NCBI RefSeq assembly: GCF_005405385.1
Contig: NZ_BJDY01000007.1
Span: forward strand, 186,001-250,000
Length of the DNA: 64,000 bases
Reading direction: 5' to 3'
Source: Lactiplantibacillus mudanjiangensis
Lineage (GTDB): Bacteria > Bacillota > Bacilli > Lactobacillales > Lactobacillaceae
In this document: one piece after another, positions 16,691-26,172 of the stretch
Layout: every line of letters starts with the position of its first letter
How positions within the stretch are numbered: the stretch's first letter is position 1
Program-made: the position numbers and the translations under genes
The notes under the pieces: model-generated
The model's database searches: none
Told to the model about the DNA's origin: nothing
What the model saw: only the letters and a program-made list of their open reading frames with translations

Positions 16691-18646
16691 TTATTTATCG
16701 CTTAACGTTACTTGCATCACTTGATCACCATGATCAATAACCTTGGATACCAATGGCGTGGCCTGAGTAATCCGACCTGGTTGGGTGAAGAACGTAATCA
16801 CCACATCGTTGTACCCGCTTTGACGAATTAAATCACGATCAAAGGTTAATAATAAATCACCCGTGTGAACTTGTTGACCATCTTGATAATAAGTCGTAAA
16901 GCCTTCACCGCGTAAATTAACTGTATCAATACCGGCATGGATAATTGTTTCTAACCCTTGTTCAGAAACAATCCCAAATGTATGCTTCGTGGAGAAAGTG
17001 AACTTAATCGTCCCATCAAATGGCGCATAAATTCGACCATCACTAGGTTCAATCGCAAACCCCGTTCCTGGTAAGCCTTGTTGGTCACGACCATTATCGA
17101 CTTCATCTAGTGGCAAGATTTGACCACTCACTGGTGCTAAGACGGTGGTTGTCACATCCGCCGTTACAGCTGAGGCGTCATCACTGATACTCATATCACC
17201 AGTAGCTAACTTAGCTTGTAATTCATCCACAATAATCGCATGTTGTTTTTCAGTAATTTTTACTTTAAACATAAAAATCAATAATGACAAAATCGAACAA
17301 GCTAACGGTAAGTAGAACGCTAACGTATTAAACGTGTTGATATCGTGGCTTGTCATGTCCGCCGCGGTCGCGCTCCCAGTCATCCCGGCTACTAAAGCGA
17401 TCGAGCCAACAATCCCATTAGAAAATGCACCAGTAATTTTATCTAACATTGGACGAACCGCTAAAACAACGGCTTCATTACGGTTTCCATTTTTCAACTG
17501 ACCATATTCAATCGAGTCAGTTAAAGATAAAACAACAACTAATTGGGCAAACGTAAAGTTAAAGAGAATCAAACCAATAATTAACAACGTCATATTCGTA
17601 TGTGCGGCGATGAAAATAACATAAGATAAGATCATGCAAATTTGGCCAATCGCAAATAGCACTTTCCGTGGAATAAACCGATTCAAAATTGGATATAGTG
17701 GTGCGGTCCCAAATCCGATAACGGTGGCAACGGCCCCTGCAATCCAGAATTCACCTGGTTTACCGACAACGAACTTGAAGAGGTAAAACAGAACCCCGTT
17801 TGTGACAACATAAGCCAAAGAATACATTAAGTACGCCAAACTAATCCATAAGATTTGATCATTCTTCGCAATCCCTACAAAAACATCTTTAATGGATGTT
17901 TTTTCGTTGGCTGCTTGGCGAATCGCGTTATTTTTTTCAGTCGTCCCAAAGGCTACACATAAGGCGGATAAGACAGCAACTACCCCAACGATAATGGCAA
18001 AAGCTAACCATCCTTGTGGGCCTTGGGTATGTTTTCCCGTAGCGACAAAGGTGAAATAAGTCGTGATAGGTACGACAACCATCGTTAAACCATTCCAACC
18101 AATTGATCCGGTAAAACTTCCTAACGAGGTAAAGATTCCCCGAGCATGACTATCTTCACTAATCGCTGGTACCATGCCCCAATAAGACACATCCGCTAAT
18201 GAATAAAAGATATCTAACACCACAAACAAAATCACAAAAACAATGGCAAACAAGACCCAGTTCACTTTAGCTAAACCAAAAATCCCGGTAAAAATAATGA
18301 CTAGTAAAACCGAACTGACAATACTCCCAATGACTTGCCAAGGTTTAAACTTTCCCCAACGTGTCTTAGTGTTATCCACCACATTACCTAGAATCGGATC
18401 AATCACAACTTCGGCTAAACGGATCACCACAACCAATCCAGTAATCAAGCCAATCAGCTTATTCGCAATTGACGCTGGTAGCCCACTAAACATGCCGCTC
18501 GTTACATACACAATAAAGTACGTACTCAAAGCCCCATAGAATGCGGAATGCCCTAAGTTCCCTAACGCAAATGCGATGCCTTCATTGACTTGATGCCATG
18601 ATAACTTCTTTTTGGTTTCGACTTGTTGCCCAACATTTTCTTCCAT
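16691..18646 (-). CDS. lacS: Lactose/galactoside permease LacS with C-terminal EIIA domain
   Basis: About 651 residues. The first 480 are a 12-helix GPH-family sugar:cation symporter (WGKFKPWQ after helix 2, a classic GPH loop). The remainder is a glucose-type EIIA domain whose phosphorylated histidine is in IIHAGIDTV, near residue 570. Phosphorylation by HPr at this site regulates transport in Streptococcus LacS. The ATG at 18646 is preferred over a GTG nine bases upstream, which lies inside the ribosome site GGGGTG. It is 23 bases after lacA, so transporter and beta-galactosidase are made together. Confidence 0.92.
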   Translation of the reverse strand: MEENVGQQVETKKKLSWHQVNEGIAFALGNLGHSAFYGALSTYFIVYVTSGMFSGLPASIANKLIGLITGLVVVIRLAEVVIDPILGNVVDNTKTRWGKFKPWQVIGSIVSSVLLVIIFTGIFGLAKVNWVLFAIVFVILFVVLDIFYSLADVSYWGMVPAISEDSHARGIFTSLGSFTGSIGWNGLTMVVVPITTYFTFVATGKHTQGPQGWLAFAIIVGVVAVLSALCVAFGTTEKNNAIRQAANEKTSIKDVFVGIAKNDQILWISLAYLMYSLAYVVTNGVLFYLFKFVVGKPGEFWIAGAVATVIGFGTAPLYPILNRFIPRKVLFAIGQICMILSYVIFIAAHTNMTLLIIGLILFNFTFAQLVVVLSLTDSIEYGQLKNGNRNEAVVLAVRPMLDKITGAFSNGIVGSIALVAGMTGSATAADMTSHDINTFNTLAFYLPLACSILSLLIFMFKVKITEKQHAIIVDELQAKLATGDMSISDDASAVTADVTTTVLAPVSGQILPLDEVDNGRDQQGLPGTGFAIEPSDGRIYAPFDGTIKFTFSTKHTFGIVSEQGLETIIHAGIDTVNLRGEGFTTYYQDGQQVHTGDLLLTFDRDLIRQSGYNDVVITFFTQPGRITQATPLVSKVIDHGDQVMQVTLSDK

Positions 18647-18669
18647 CTGTTTCACCCCATTAGATTTAA

Positions 18670-20724
18670 TTATTTACTTACCGCGAATACCCGAACGCCA
18701 TATGCCCCAATTAATTGCTCACCAGCGACTGGTTGATTGGCATTAAGTGCATCAGCCACCCCAGCTTTGACGGTTACGGTTGTTGGCACATGACTAAAGT
18801 TGATCACAAAGTAATAGTTAGTCGTCGCATTTTCACGAACTTGAATCGAAACCGCCGCCGTTGTCTTTGTCACAGCCAAACTTGGTTGCAACTGTAATTG
18901 CTGGACAATATGCTGATAAAAATCTGTTAAAAATGACTGTTCCGTTCGGGCTGCCAAATAATAAGCCGTGCCCCGTTCTAGCTGGTTTTCAGTCACTGCC
19001 GCACTACCGGCATAGAAGTCTTGTTCATAAGTACCCAACGTTTTGGCTGTCGTCAAGTCAAGCAAATCACTATAATCATTGACTTGATACGTCTGATTAA
19101 ACGCTTTCAATTGATTATGTTGCTCTGGATAATACGTATCGGTTTCCGTTACGGTTAAGCCATAAGTCGCTTGTAAATCAGGTAACCAAGCACCTTGAAT
19201 GGCTAAGAAGTTGCGATCAACCACACCAGTAATGTAAGTACCCACGAGATGTCCACCTTGGGCAACATAAGCTTTGAGTTTAGCTGCAAAAGCGTCACTC
19301 ATCATGAAATGCATCGGGTCAATCACTAAGTCATAAGCCGTTAAGTCATCGGTCGTGCTGACAAATTCAACTGGAATATCATGTTCCCAGAAATATTGAT
19401 AATGCGTTTGAATCGTTTGCCAATACTGTTTAGTGGCTTGGGCATAATTACGCGCGTCATCCAAGGCCCACATGTTGTCATAATCAAAGACAATCGCTAC
19501 TTTAGCCGTAACTCGTTGCGTATTATGAGCCGCCTGTAATTGCTTCAAATCCTTGCCCACCGTCGTCACATCATGGAAAACTCGAGTTTGATCACTTAAT
19601 TTGTTGGTGATCACCGAGCCATGAAACATTTCAGACGCGCCACGTGATTGATGTAATTGGAAGTACATGACAGAATCGGCACCATGGGCAATTTCTTGTA
19701 AACTGGCCATTTCATGCATCCCTGGTCGTTTCGCCCGATTAACTGGATGCCAGTTCACTTGGGATGGCGTGTTTTCCATAATCAAGTAATTATCATGTTT
19801 CAAACTGCGCATCATATCATTCATCAAGGCTGTTTTCATTGCCAAATGCGCACTACTTTCATAACCGTTACTCCAGTTTGGATAAGAATCCCAACTGACA
19901 ATATCAACATGTTGCGCAAATTTTTGATAATTCAGGTCGTAAAAGACATGTGACTCTGGTGGATTGCCCCCCATGAAATTTGTGGTAATCGGGATATTTG
20001 GCGTTAATTCTCGTAACGGTTTAATTTCATTTTCGTAAAAATCAATCGTCCGATCAGTAACAAATCGTTTCCAATCAAGATTTAAGCCCATCACATCACT
20101 TTCACCTTGTGGCGCTGGAGCCTGAATCTGACTCCAATCAGTATAGGTATGCGCCCAAAAGTCACTCCAATAAGCATGATTCAAGTTTGCTAGGGTTTGA
20201 TACTTTCGCTTAAGCCAGTTACGAAATTCAGCCTGGCAAAGCTCACAATAGCATTGGCCACCGTATTCGTTAGAGATGTGCCAAAGTACTAAGTTATCAC
20301 GATCTCCATAGCGTTCTGCTAATTTTCGATTAATTGTTTGGACTTTTTCGCGGTAAATCGGTGACGTGTAGCAGTGATTGTGTCGTTCGCCAAATTGATT
20401 GCGTTGACCATTGGCTGCGACTCGCAAAACCTCCAGATATTTTTGTGCTAACCACTGTGGGCGTGCGCCACTTGGTGTTGCCAGAATGACTTTGCCATTT
20501 TGCGCAGCCGCTCGATCAAAAATATCATCGAGCCAACTAAAATCGTAATGACCTTCTGTCGGTTCTAATTTGGCCCATGAAAAAATACCAAGCGTTAAGG
20601 TATTTAATTTTGCTTCTTTAAAAAACTTAAAGTCTTGATCAATAATTGCTGGCTGATCGAGCCATTGGTCGGGATTGTAATCACCGCCATGAAGAAACTC
20701 ATTTACCTTTAAGGGATTCGTCAT
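18670..20724 (-). CDS. lacA: Beta-galactosidase, glycoside hydrolase family 42
   Basis: About 684 residues, cytoplasmic, no signal peptide. Domain A is the GH42 TIM barrel, with the acid/base Glu in WHISNEYGG (near residue 153) and the nucleophile in LIMENTPSQVNW. A cysteine cluster (CYCELC plus an earlier Cys near residue 118) forms the zinc site common in this family. Trimerisation (B) and C domains follow. It hydrolyses galactosides brought in by LacS. The ATG at 20724 is used, though a GTG four codons upstream has a similar ribosome site. The divergent lacR and the shared operator region indicate repression by LacR. Confidence 0.93.
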   Translation of the reverse strand: MTNPLKVNEFLHGGDYNPDQWLDQPAIIDQDFKFFKEAKLNTLTLGIFSWAKLEPTEGHYDFSWLDDIFDRAAAQNGKVILATPSGARPQWLAQKYLEVLRVAANGQRNQFGERHNHCYTSPIYREKVQTINRKLAERYGDRDNLVLWHISNEYGGQCYCELCQAEFRNWLKRKYQTLANLNHAYWSDFWAHTYTDWSQIQAPAPQGESDVMGLNLDWKRFVTDRTIDFYENEIKPLRELTPNIPITTNFMGGNPPESHVFYDLNYQKFAQHVDIVSWDSYPNWSNGYESSAHLAMKTALMNDMMRSLKHDNYLIMENTPSQVNWHPVNRAKRPGMHEMASLQEIAHGADSVMYFQLHQSRGASEMFHGSVITNKLSDQTRVFHDVTTVGKDLKQLQAAHNTQRVTAKVAIVFDYDNMWALDDARNYAQATKQYWQTIQTHYQYFWEHDIPVEFVSTTDDLTAYDLVIDPMHFMMSDAFAAKLKAYVAQGGHLVGTYITGVVDRNFLAIQGAWLPDLQATYGLTVTETDTYYPEQHNQLKAFNQTYQVNDYSDLLDLTTAKTLGTYEQDFYAGSAAVTENQLERGTAYYLAARTEQSFLTDFYQHIVQQLQLQPSLAVTKTTAAVSIQVRENATTNYYFVINFSHVPTTVTVKAGVADALNANQPVAGEQLIGAYGVRVFAVSK

Positions 20725-20806
20725 TGCTAATCTCACTCACTTTCATATCATTAATTTCGTTGCATCGTTCTTTGATGGCTTAAGCATAGCTGATTTTTCA
20801 CGGCGA

Positions 20807-20845
20807 TGAAAGCGGTTTAATAAATTAATTACTAAAACCTAGTAA
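20807..20845. promoter_or_regulatory. Catabolite-responsive element and LacR operator between lacA and lacR
   Basis: TGAAAGCGGTTTAA (20807-20820) matches the cre consensus for CcpA at all but one position. TTACTA-N5-TAGTAA (20829-20845) is a clean dyad suited to a LacI-family protein. A half-site TTTACTAG follows near 20862. Both fall upstream of lacA, consistent with glucose repression and LacR control. Confidence 0.6.
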
Positions 20846-21007
20846 ACAAAATTTAAACACATTTACTAGCATTACTTGCCTTTACTTTCGCCATTGTAAG
20901 CGTATTATTAAATTGTTGGATTTAACGTTGTTTATGTATTAGCCAATTTATTTCAACCTATCATGAGACAGTTTTTACTAAACCATTACCTGGGGAGGCC
21001 AGCAAAA

Positions 21008-22015
21008 ATGACAACAATTCGTGAAATTGCCGCTAAAGCGGGGTATTCACCGGCAACCGTTTCACGGTTACTAAATAATGACCCCACTTTTTCAATTTCA
21101 GATACGGCTCGTAAACGAATTCTCAAAACGGCTCAAAGTCTAAATTACCAGCAACCCAATACAACGCACGGGTTAGCTTATAAGATTGCCGTGATTTTTG
21201 CGGTCGCACCACAAAAGGAATTAGAGGATATCTACTACAGTAATTTACGAAAAAGTATCGTGAAACATGGCGAACAAGCAAATTTACAGTTAACTTTTTA
21301 CCATAACCTTGAAGCCGTTCCATTAGACATCGATGGCTTTATTGCTGTGGGGGAATTTTCTAAAACAAGTTTGTTAAAATTACGGCAATTGTCACCGCAC
21401 AGAATCTTTGTTGACTCCAATCCGGATTCACATCATTTCAGCTCGGTTCAACCTGACTTGCAGTCCATGACTGAACGCGCAATTGATTTGTTTTGCAAAG
21501 GCCATTGCACCCCAATTGGTTTTATTGGGGGCGGTTTCTGGTCAACCAGTCAGAGTAATCATCATCATATGGACGCTCGTCAAAAATATTTCGAGAGTCA
21601 TATGCGTGAATTAGGATGCTTCGATGATCGCTTTGTTTTTATCGGCAAAGACTTTTCCGTAGAAAGCGGTCGAGCTTTGGGTGAGCAAGTCATTACCTCA
21701 CTTGTTGATCAACCTTTACCAAAGGGTTTTTTAGTGGCGTCAGATCCATTGGCAGTTGGCGTCTTGCAAGCCTTTAATGAGCATAAGATTACTGTTCCTG
21801 TAGATGCCGCGATTATTAGTATTAACGATATTGATATCGCCCAGTATGTTTCACCACCATTAACCACTTTTCGGATTGATACTAACGAACTTGGTCAACT
21901 GGCTATCAATGCACTGAAAGAATCGCTCATCTTTGATACTCGTGGTAAACGAACCATTTTACTAGATGCCGATTTGATCTATCGCAAGAGTTTTTCTAAA
22001 CCAATTGAACATTAA
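21008..22015 (+). CDS. lacR: LacI-family repressor of the lac genes
   Basis: A 335-residue regulator. Residues 1-50 are the LacI helix-turn-helix and hinge (TIREIAAKAGYSPATVSRLLNND), and the rest is a periplasmic-binding-protein-like sensor domain. The ATG at 21008 follows GGGGAGG, although the frame extends to 20963. It is transcribed away from lacA-lacS, and the dyad at 20829-20845 is its probable operator. It should sense a galactoside or galactose and repress lacA-lacS. The gene has a shared terminator with the convergent phosphoesterase gene. Confidence 0.9.
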   Translation: MTTIREIAAKAGYSPATVSRLLNNDPTFSISDTARKRILKTAQSLNYQQPNTTHGLAYKIAVIFAVAPQKELEDIYYSNLRKSIVKHGEQANLQLTFYHNLEAVPLDIDGFIAVGEFSKTSLLKLRQLSPHRIFVDSNPDSHHFSSVQPDLQSMTERAIDLFCKGHCTPIGFIGGGFWSTSQSNHHHMDARQKYFESHMRELGCFDDRFVFIGKDFSVESGRALGEQVITSLVDQPLPKGFLVASDPLAVGVLQAFNEHKITVPVDAAIISINDIDIAQYVSPPLTTFRIDTNELGQLAINALKESLIFDTRGKRTILLDADLIYRKSFSKPIEH

Positions 22016-22018
22016 CTC

Positions 22019-22060
22019 AAAAAAAACACGAATCACCTTTTTAACGGGCGATTCGTGCTT
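22019..22060. terminator. Bidirectional terminator between lacR and the phosphoesterase gene
   Basis: CACGAATC and GATTCGTG form the stem, with A-run and T-run flanks, between the two convergent stop codons. Confidence 0.8.
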
Positions 22061-22074
22061 TATTTTAGTAAAAC

Positions 22075-25000
22075 TTATTTCGTAAAGTAGGCTTTAATCA
22101 TGTGCTTGTCAGCCGTGATATATTTACCGTTCTTCAATTGGAAACGATACTTGCCCTTAACTTTCACGATTTGTTCAACCTTCAAGACAGTATCTTTCTT
22201 ATAATAATGAGATACCTTCCCCATTAGACTTTCTGTCTTGTAAGATACTAAACCATAAGTGTTGATCACCTTAACTTTAACAGCTTTCTTGGTATATTCT
22301 GAAGCAGTCACATATCTGCTATTAGCTGTGATATATCCCACCTTACCATAAGTCTTGGACCACATATTGATATCCTTAACTTGATAACGCTTGCCTTGTT
22401 TTTTCACAATTTTAAATTGCGACCATTTATTCTGAGACTTAGCGTTAAATACTTTATATAAGTTTTGCTTAGTAAATCTAGTTGTCTTGTAGAAACCAAT
22501 CTTCTTTTTCGCGTAAACAATTTTGCCTTTAAGTTTATCCTGTTTAGACTTTTCAGGTGTTTTAGCATCCTCATTAGCTAAATCAGATAAGATTTCTTGT
22601 CCTTTATCAGTTCCTAGCATTGCTTCCTTGATTGCCACTTTACCAGCTGATTTTGCTGATTCATTTTTCAATGTGACCTTTGCTAAAGTTCCACTAGGTT
22701 GTCGATCGAAACTAAGAGTTAATTTCAAAATGCCATTTTCAACGACTTGTCGAACCACTTTTGCACCATCTGGCAATGTGATCCGATCAAAATTTTGTCC
22801 ATCTAAATCAATGCGAGTATCGACAGTTCGAATCTGACGATCACCTTGAGCCTTAAACTTCAACGCAAACTGATCAGTTGTCCGTTCAAGAGTAATTCCT
22901 TCTACTGAACGATTTTTCTTAGCTAATTCAGTTTGTGGTAAGAAAGCTGATGTATCAAAAACTTCGCCCTTCATAGAAGCTGGTTTTTTAACTTGTAATG
23001 CATTTAATACTAATGCACTAATATCGGCATTGCTACCACCTTTTAAGCGACGTCCAGCATCAACCGTTTCACCACCAAGGCCAATAAAGATATTATAGTT
23101 AGAAGCGTCATGTGTGCCAACACCACCATGATTGGTACCACTCCCGCCATGATCAGCATTAGCGATCACTAACGTATCATGAATATGGCCAGTCTTTTCT
23201 AACTTATCCATGACTTTCTTAAATAAATCATCATATCGTTTATAGTTGTTCCAATAGCCATCATTGTAAAAACCATGACCATGACCTTGATGATCCATTT
23301 GATCACTTTGCATATAAACTAAAGACGTATCTTCATACTTATCACTATCAATATAATTTGCGACATCATCAAAAGATTGCCAAGCTGCTGAGCGCCCTTT
23401 TTCTACCGCAGCATCAGGTTCAGTAATCCCATCTAAAATTGGATTCCATTCAGAGAAAGCCGCTAAACCTTGATTAGCATTATTAGCCTGTAATACTTTA
23501 AAGACCGATGGGTACTTAGCTTGTTTTTTACCGAAATCTTCAAAATATTTTTGTCCAGCTGTTGCATTTGTCAATTGATACGCCGAGTCCATATCACCCC
23601 AAGCTAAACCATGTAACATTGATGCGTAGTTTTGTCCAGAAATTGTCGGTTGTACAGCACTAGCAGTGGTACTCATAGCAAATTTATTATTGAATAAATC
23701 CATCGTATGCGTATTCTGGCGTTTCGCTAAAATTTTAGGATCAGTTGTCCAATGTGGGAATTTAGTCGTCCCATCATCATAATACATACCGTTTGGATCC
23801 CATGGATTACCACCACCATCGGTTGTTAACAAAACAACGTGCTTGTAAGGCCGGATCTCAGCTGCCTTAGCAACAGCCGCTTTACGCTTAGTAGGTGCAA
23901 GCGCAACATCACCCACACCAATGATACCGTCACCATTGTAATCGTTGACATCTTTAGCATGAATCATCACATTTTGTTCATTGACCGCATCCATGTCTAC
24001 TTTAGTCACTTTGGTATCATCAATACTAGCCTTCACGTTTTTAACCGTTAGCTGGGTTTTAGTATTTTGTTTAGCTGGCTTCGCCTTCAATTGAACTCGA
24101 GCCAAACGTGTCTGACTAAATTGTTTAACTTCAGCCGACGATAATCCTGCTGTTGAAACAATGTGTAAGGTGTGATCATTTTTTTGCGTGACTTGTGTAC
24201 GCTGCCCCCCACCTAATAAACTATCGGCTCCCGAATATTCAAATTTATCTGCGTCAAAAATAACATCATATTCTAATTTATTAATGTCACCTTTTTTCAA
24301 TTGACGGGTATGAACATTTAAATTATACGTATGTCCAGCAACTACATCACTTGGCCCGACTAATTGAGTGTTAAAGCCTTGTTTAATCGTATCCGTTGGT
24401 GCATGAACATCAGCTAATGACATGGTACTTAACTTTTCAACGTTTTTCTTGGTTAAAACCTGATCATAAAGTTTAGCGGTCTTAATTTCACCAGTCATTC
24501 CAAATTGAAGCGCATTATTAGGACCACTATCGCCACCGATCACAAAATTATTAGCCGCACTGTTCGGTCGTTTGATTGTCCCATCATTATCGGCTTCTTT
24601 GACTAACTGACCATTAATATATAGCCGACTCTTTTTAGCCTGAGTGTCAATCACACCGACCGCATGAATCCAGGTATTATGTTTAAATTCGCCTTGTAGT
24701 TGTTGTTCATTATGTGTTTTGTCATTAGCAAAAAAAGTTAGTTTGCCATTATAAACCCCAAGGCCTAGTCCACCACCCTGTTGATTTGATAAAATATCGT
24801 GTTCGCCACTATCGGAGCCGCTGTATTTAAAGAAGGCTTCGATCGTAACGCCTTTATCAAGCTTTTTATAGAAATCAGTATCTAACGGGAGTGCATAGCC
24901 AGAGTTACCGTCAAAGGCTGTTACTTTACCATCGACATTACGATCATCCGTAATTGTTGGCTTGCCACTACCAATCGTTTTAACATCTTTAAACGCACCA

Positions 25001-25194
25001 GCTTTATCCACTGGACTAGCCTTCGAAAGATCAATATCCGCAAACGGTTTTACGGCTGTCGCCGGCGTTGTTGCCCGGCTTACTCGCGGTTGGTTGGCAT
25101 TAGTCTTAATTGCCGCCGTTGCTGGGGCGGCCGTCGTCATTAAAATTAAGGTCGCTGAACACAGCGCAATCGTTGTCAACACTCGGGAATTCAA
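22075..25194 (-). CDS. Large secreted multidomain alkaline phosphatase/phosphodiesterase
   Basis: A 1039-residue exported protein. After a signal peptide (cleaved near residue 28) come a LamG/concanavalin-like domain (about 50-250), a cohesin-like domain (about 275-395) and an EF-hand/dockerin-like calcium loop DVNDYNGDGIIGVGD (415-429). A metal-dependent phosphatase domain of the alkaline phosphatase/sulfatase clan follows (about 450-755): LTTDGGGNPW (Asp459), a Ser/Thr nucleophile region near 517, SDQMDHQGHG (Asp631, Asp634, His635, His638) and ADHGGSGTNHGG (Asp681, His682, His689). A beta-rich domain and two SLAP/SH3-like wall-binding repeats end it. It probably releases phosphate or splits phosphodiesters at the cell surface. 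Possible Pho-type sites lie upstream. Confidence 0.82.
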   Translation of the reverse strand: MNSRVLTTIALCSATLILMTTAAPATAAIKTNANQPRVSRATTPATAVKPFADIDLSKASPVDKAGAFKDVKTIGSGKPTITDDRNVDGKVTAFDGNSGYALPLDTDFYKKLDKGVTIEAFFKYSGSDSGEHDILSNQQGGGLGLGVYNGKLTFFANDKTHNEQQLQGEFKHNTWIHAVGVIDTQAKKSRLYINGQLVKEADNDGTIKRPNSAANNFVIGGDSGPNNALQFGMTGEIKTAKLYDQVLTKKNVEKLSTMSLADVHAPTDTIKQGFNTQLVGPSDVVAGHTYNLNVHTRQLKKGDINKLEYDVIFDADKFEYSGADSLLGGGQRTQVTQKNDHTLHIVSTAGLSSAEVKQFSQTRLARVQLKAKPAKQNTKTQLTVKNVKASIDDTKVTKVDMDAVNEQNVMIHAKDVNDYNGDGIIGVGDVALAPTKRKAAVAKAAEIRPYKHVVLLTTDGGGNPWDPNGMYYDDGTTKFPHWTTDPKILAKRQNTHTMDLFNNKFAMSTTASAVQPTISGQNYASMLHGLAWGDMDSAYQLTNATAGQKYFEDFGKKQAKYPSVFKVLQANNANQGLAAFSEWNPILDGITEPDAAVEKGRSAAWQSFDDVANYIDSDKYEDTSLVYMQSDQMDHQGHGHGFYNDGYWNNYKRYDDLFKKVMDKLEKTGHIHDTLVIANADHGGSGTNHGGVGTHDASNYNIFIGLGGETVDAGRRLKGGSNADISALVLNALQVKKPASMKGEVFDTSAFLPQTELAKKNRSVEGITLERTTDQFALKFKAQGDRQIRTVDTRIDLDGQNFDRITLPDGAKVVRQVVENGILKLTLSFDRQPSGTLAKVTLKNESAKSAGKVAIKEAMLGTDKGQEILSDLANEDAKTPEKSKQDKLKGKIVYAKKKIGFYKTTRFTKQNLYKVFNAKSQNKWSQFKIVKKQGKRYQVKDINMWSKTYGKVGYITANSRYVTASEYTKKAVKVKVINTYGLVSYKTESLMGKVSHYYKKDTVLKVEQIVKVKGKYRFQLKNGKYITADKHMIKAYFTK

Positions 25195-25260
25195 AATATC
25201 ATCACTCCACTTTTTTATTTTGATAGCCAGCTATCTATAAAGACAAGTCTACTGAATCAA

Positions 25261-25288
25261 TGTAAAAATCATGAAAGTGATGGGTAAA
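25261..25288 (-). promoter_or_regulatory. Possible PhoP-type direct repeats upstream of the phosphatase gene
   Basis: On the minus strand TTTACC, CTTTCA and TTTACA begin exactly 11 bases apart. This matches the spacing of PhoP boxes (TTWACA-like hexamers every 11 bases) in Bacillus. TATAGA, a possible -10, follows about 20 bases downstream. The middle hexamer is poor, so the call is tentative. Confidence 0.3.
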
Positions 25289-25383
25289 CATTGTGTTCAT
25301 TTTCAGAAAAAGATTGTATTATTCATGTAAAAATTTATCATATGCCAATTTTAAAAAATGAAATAACTGATCATTTACGTACC

Positions 25384-25417
25384 AAAAAAGCGATCAACTT
25401 CATTCAAGTTAATCGCC
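25384..25417 (-). terminator. Terminator of the MarR/ABC/DUF4886 operon
   Basis: GGCGATTAACTT and AAGTTGATCGC form an imperfect stem followed by six T, just after the DUF4886 stop codon. Confidence 0.75.
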
Positions 25418-25427
25418 AATTATTCCT

Positions 25428-26162
25428 TTAAGTTGTCATCACTGTTTCATCAATCAATGTCGTCAGTTCAGCCTCAGACTGGGCTGTCGGTTCAAATCGA
25501 TGATCACTCAAATCCAGATCCAACAACGCTTTTGCCCAAGTTGTACCAGCCGCATAACGACCATACACGAAGTCCAAATGCATACCATCACGATTCAATG
25601 AACGACCACCTTTAGCAACGTCAAATGGGGCCGTTTGACGTAACTTTTGAATAACCGTTCCTACTGGAATCACGCCAACATGAAATTCTTCCGCCAAGGC
25701 TTGATAAATCACCGTTAATTCCTGATACATCAAGAATTGATTATAATCATACTTAGCAAAAGCTTCGCGTTCACAGCCAACTTCATAAGCCCAAGTTTGT
25801 TGCAGCCATAGATGCGCTTGTGGACAATGATGCTTCAAATAGTCAAACAGTAACGCCGCATAATGACAGGCTGGGTCTTGAATTCCGGTAAAACCACTCG
25901 CTTGATGGGACACAATATCATCCCAATCCTCAGCAGCTAGTACCGCCGACAAACTTACTTTTTGCTTAGTGAACTGGCCGTTTTCTTCATATAGGTAGAC
26001 TGGCGTCTCATCCTGTAAATTCGTCCAATGTTGTTCAAACGTCCCACCTGGCAAAAATAGATTAACAACTTTCGTCTCAATCCCATAACTCGCAGCGAGT
26101 TCATGTACATAATGCGTCCCATCACTGCCAAAGCTACTGCCAATACAGAGAATTTTCTGCAT
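25428..26162 (-). CDS. DUF4886 SGNH-like protein
   Basis: A 244-residue cytoplasmic protein. The N-terminal ILCIGSSFGSDGTHYVHEL resembles the GxSxS block of SGNH hydrolases as seen in DUF4886. The C-terminal LNRDGMHLDFVYGRYAAG carries the Asp and His that would complete a triad. It starts 10 bases downstream of the ABC exporter gene, as the last gene of the MarR-ABC operon. DUF4886 proteins are often near polysaccharide or xenobiotic genes, but no activity is known to me. An esterase acting on the exporter's substrate is a guess. Confidence 0.75.
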   Translation of the reverse strand: MQKILCIGSSFGSDGTHYVHELAASYGIETKVVNLFLPGGTFEQHWTNLQDETPVYLYEENGQFTKQKVSLSAVLAAEDWDDIVSHQASGFTGIQDPACHYAALLFDYLKHHCPQAHLWLQQTWAYEVGCEREAFAKYDYNQFLMYQELTVIYQALAEEFHVGVIPVGTVIQKLRQTAPFDVAKGGRSLNRDGMHLDFVYGRYAAGTTWAKALLDLDLSDHRFEPTAQSEAELTTLIDETVMTT

Positions 26163-26172
26163 CTAATCACCA

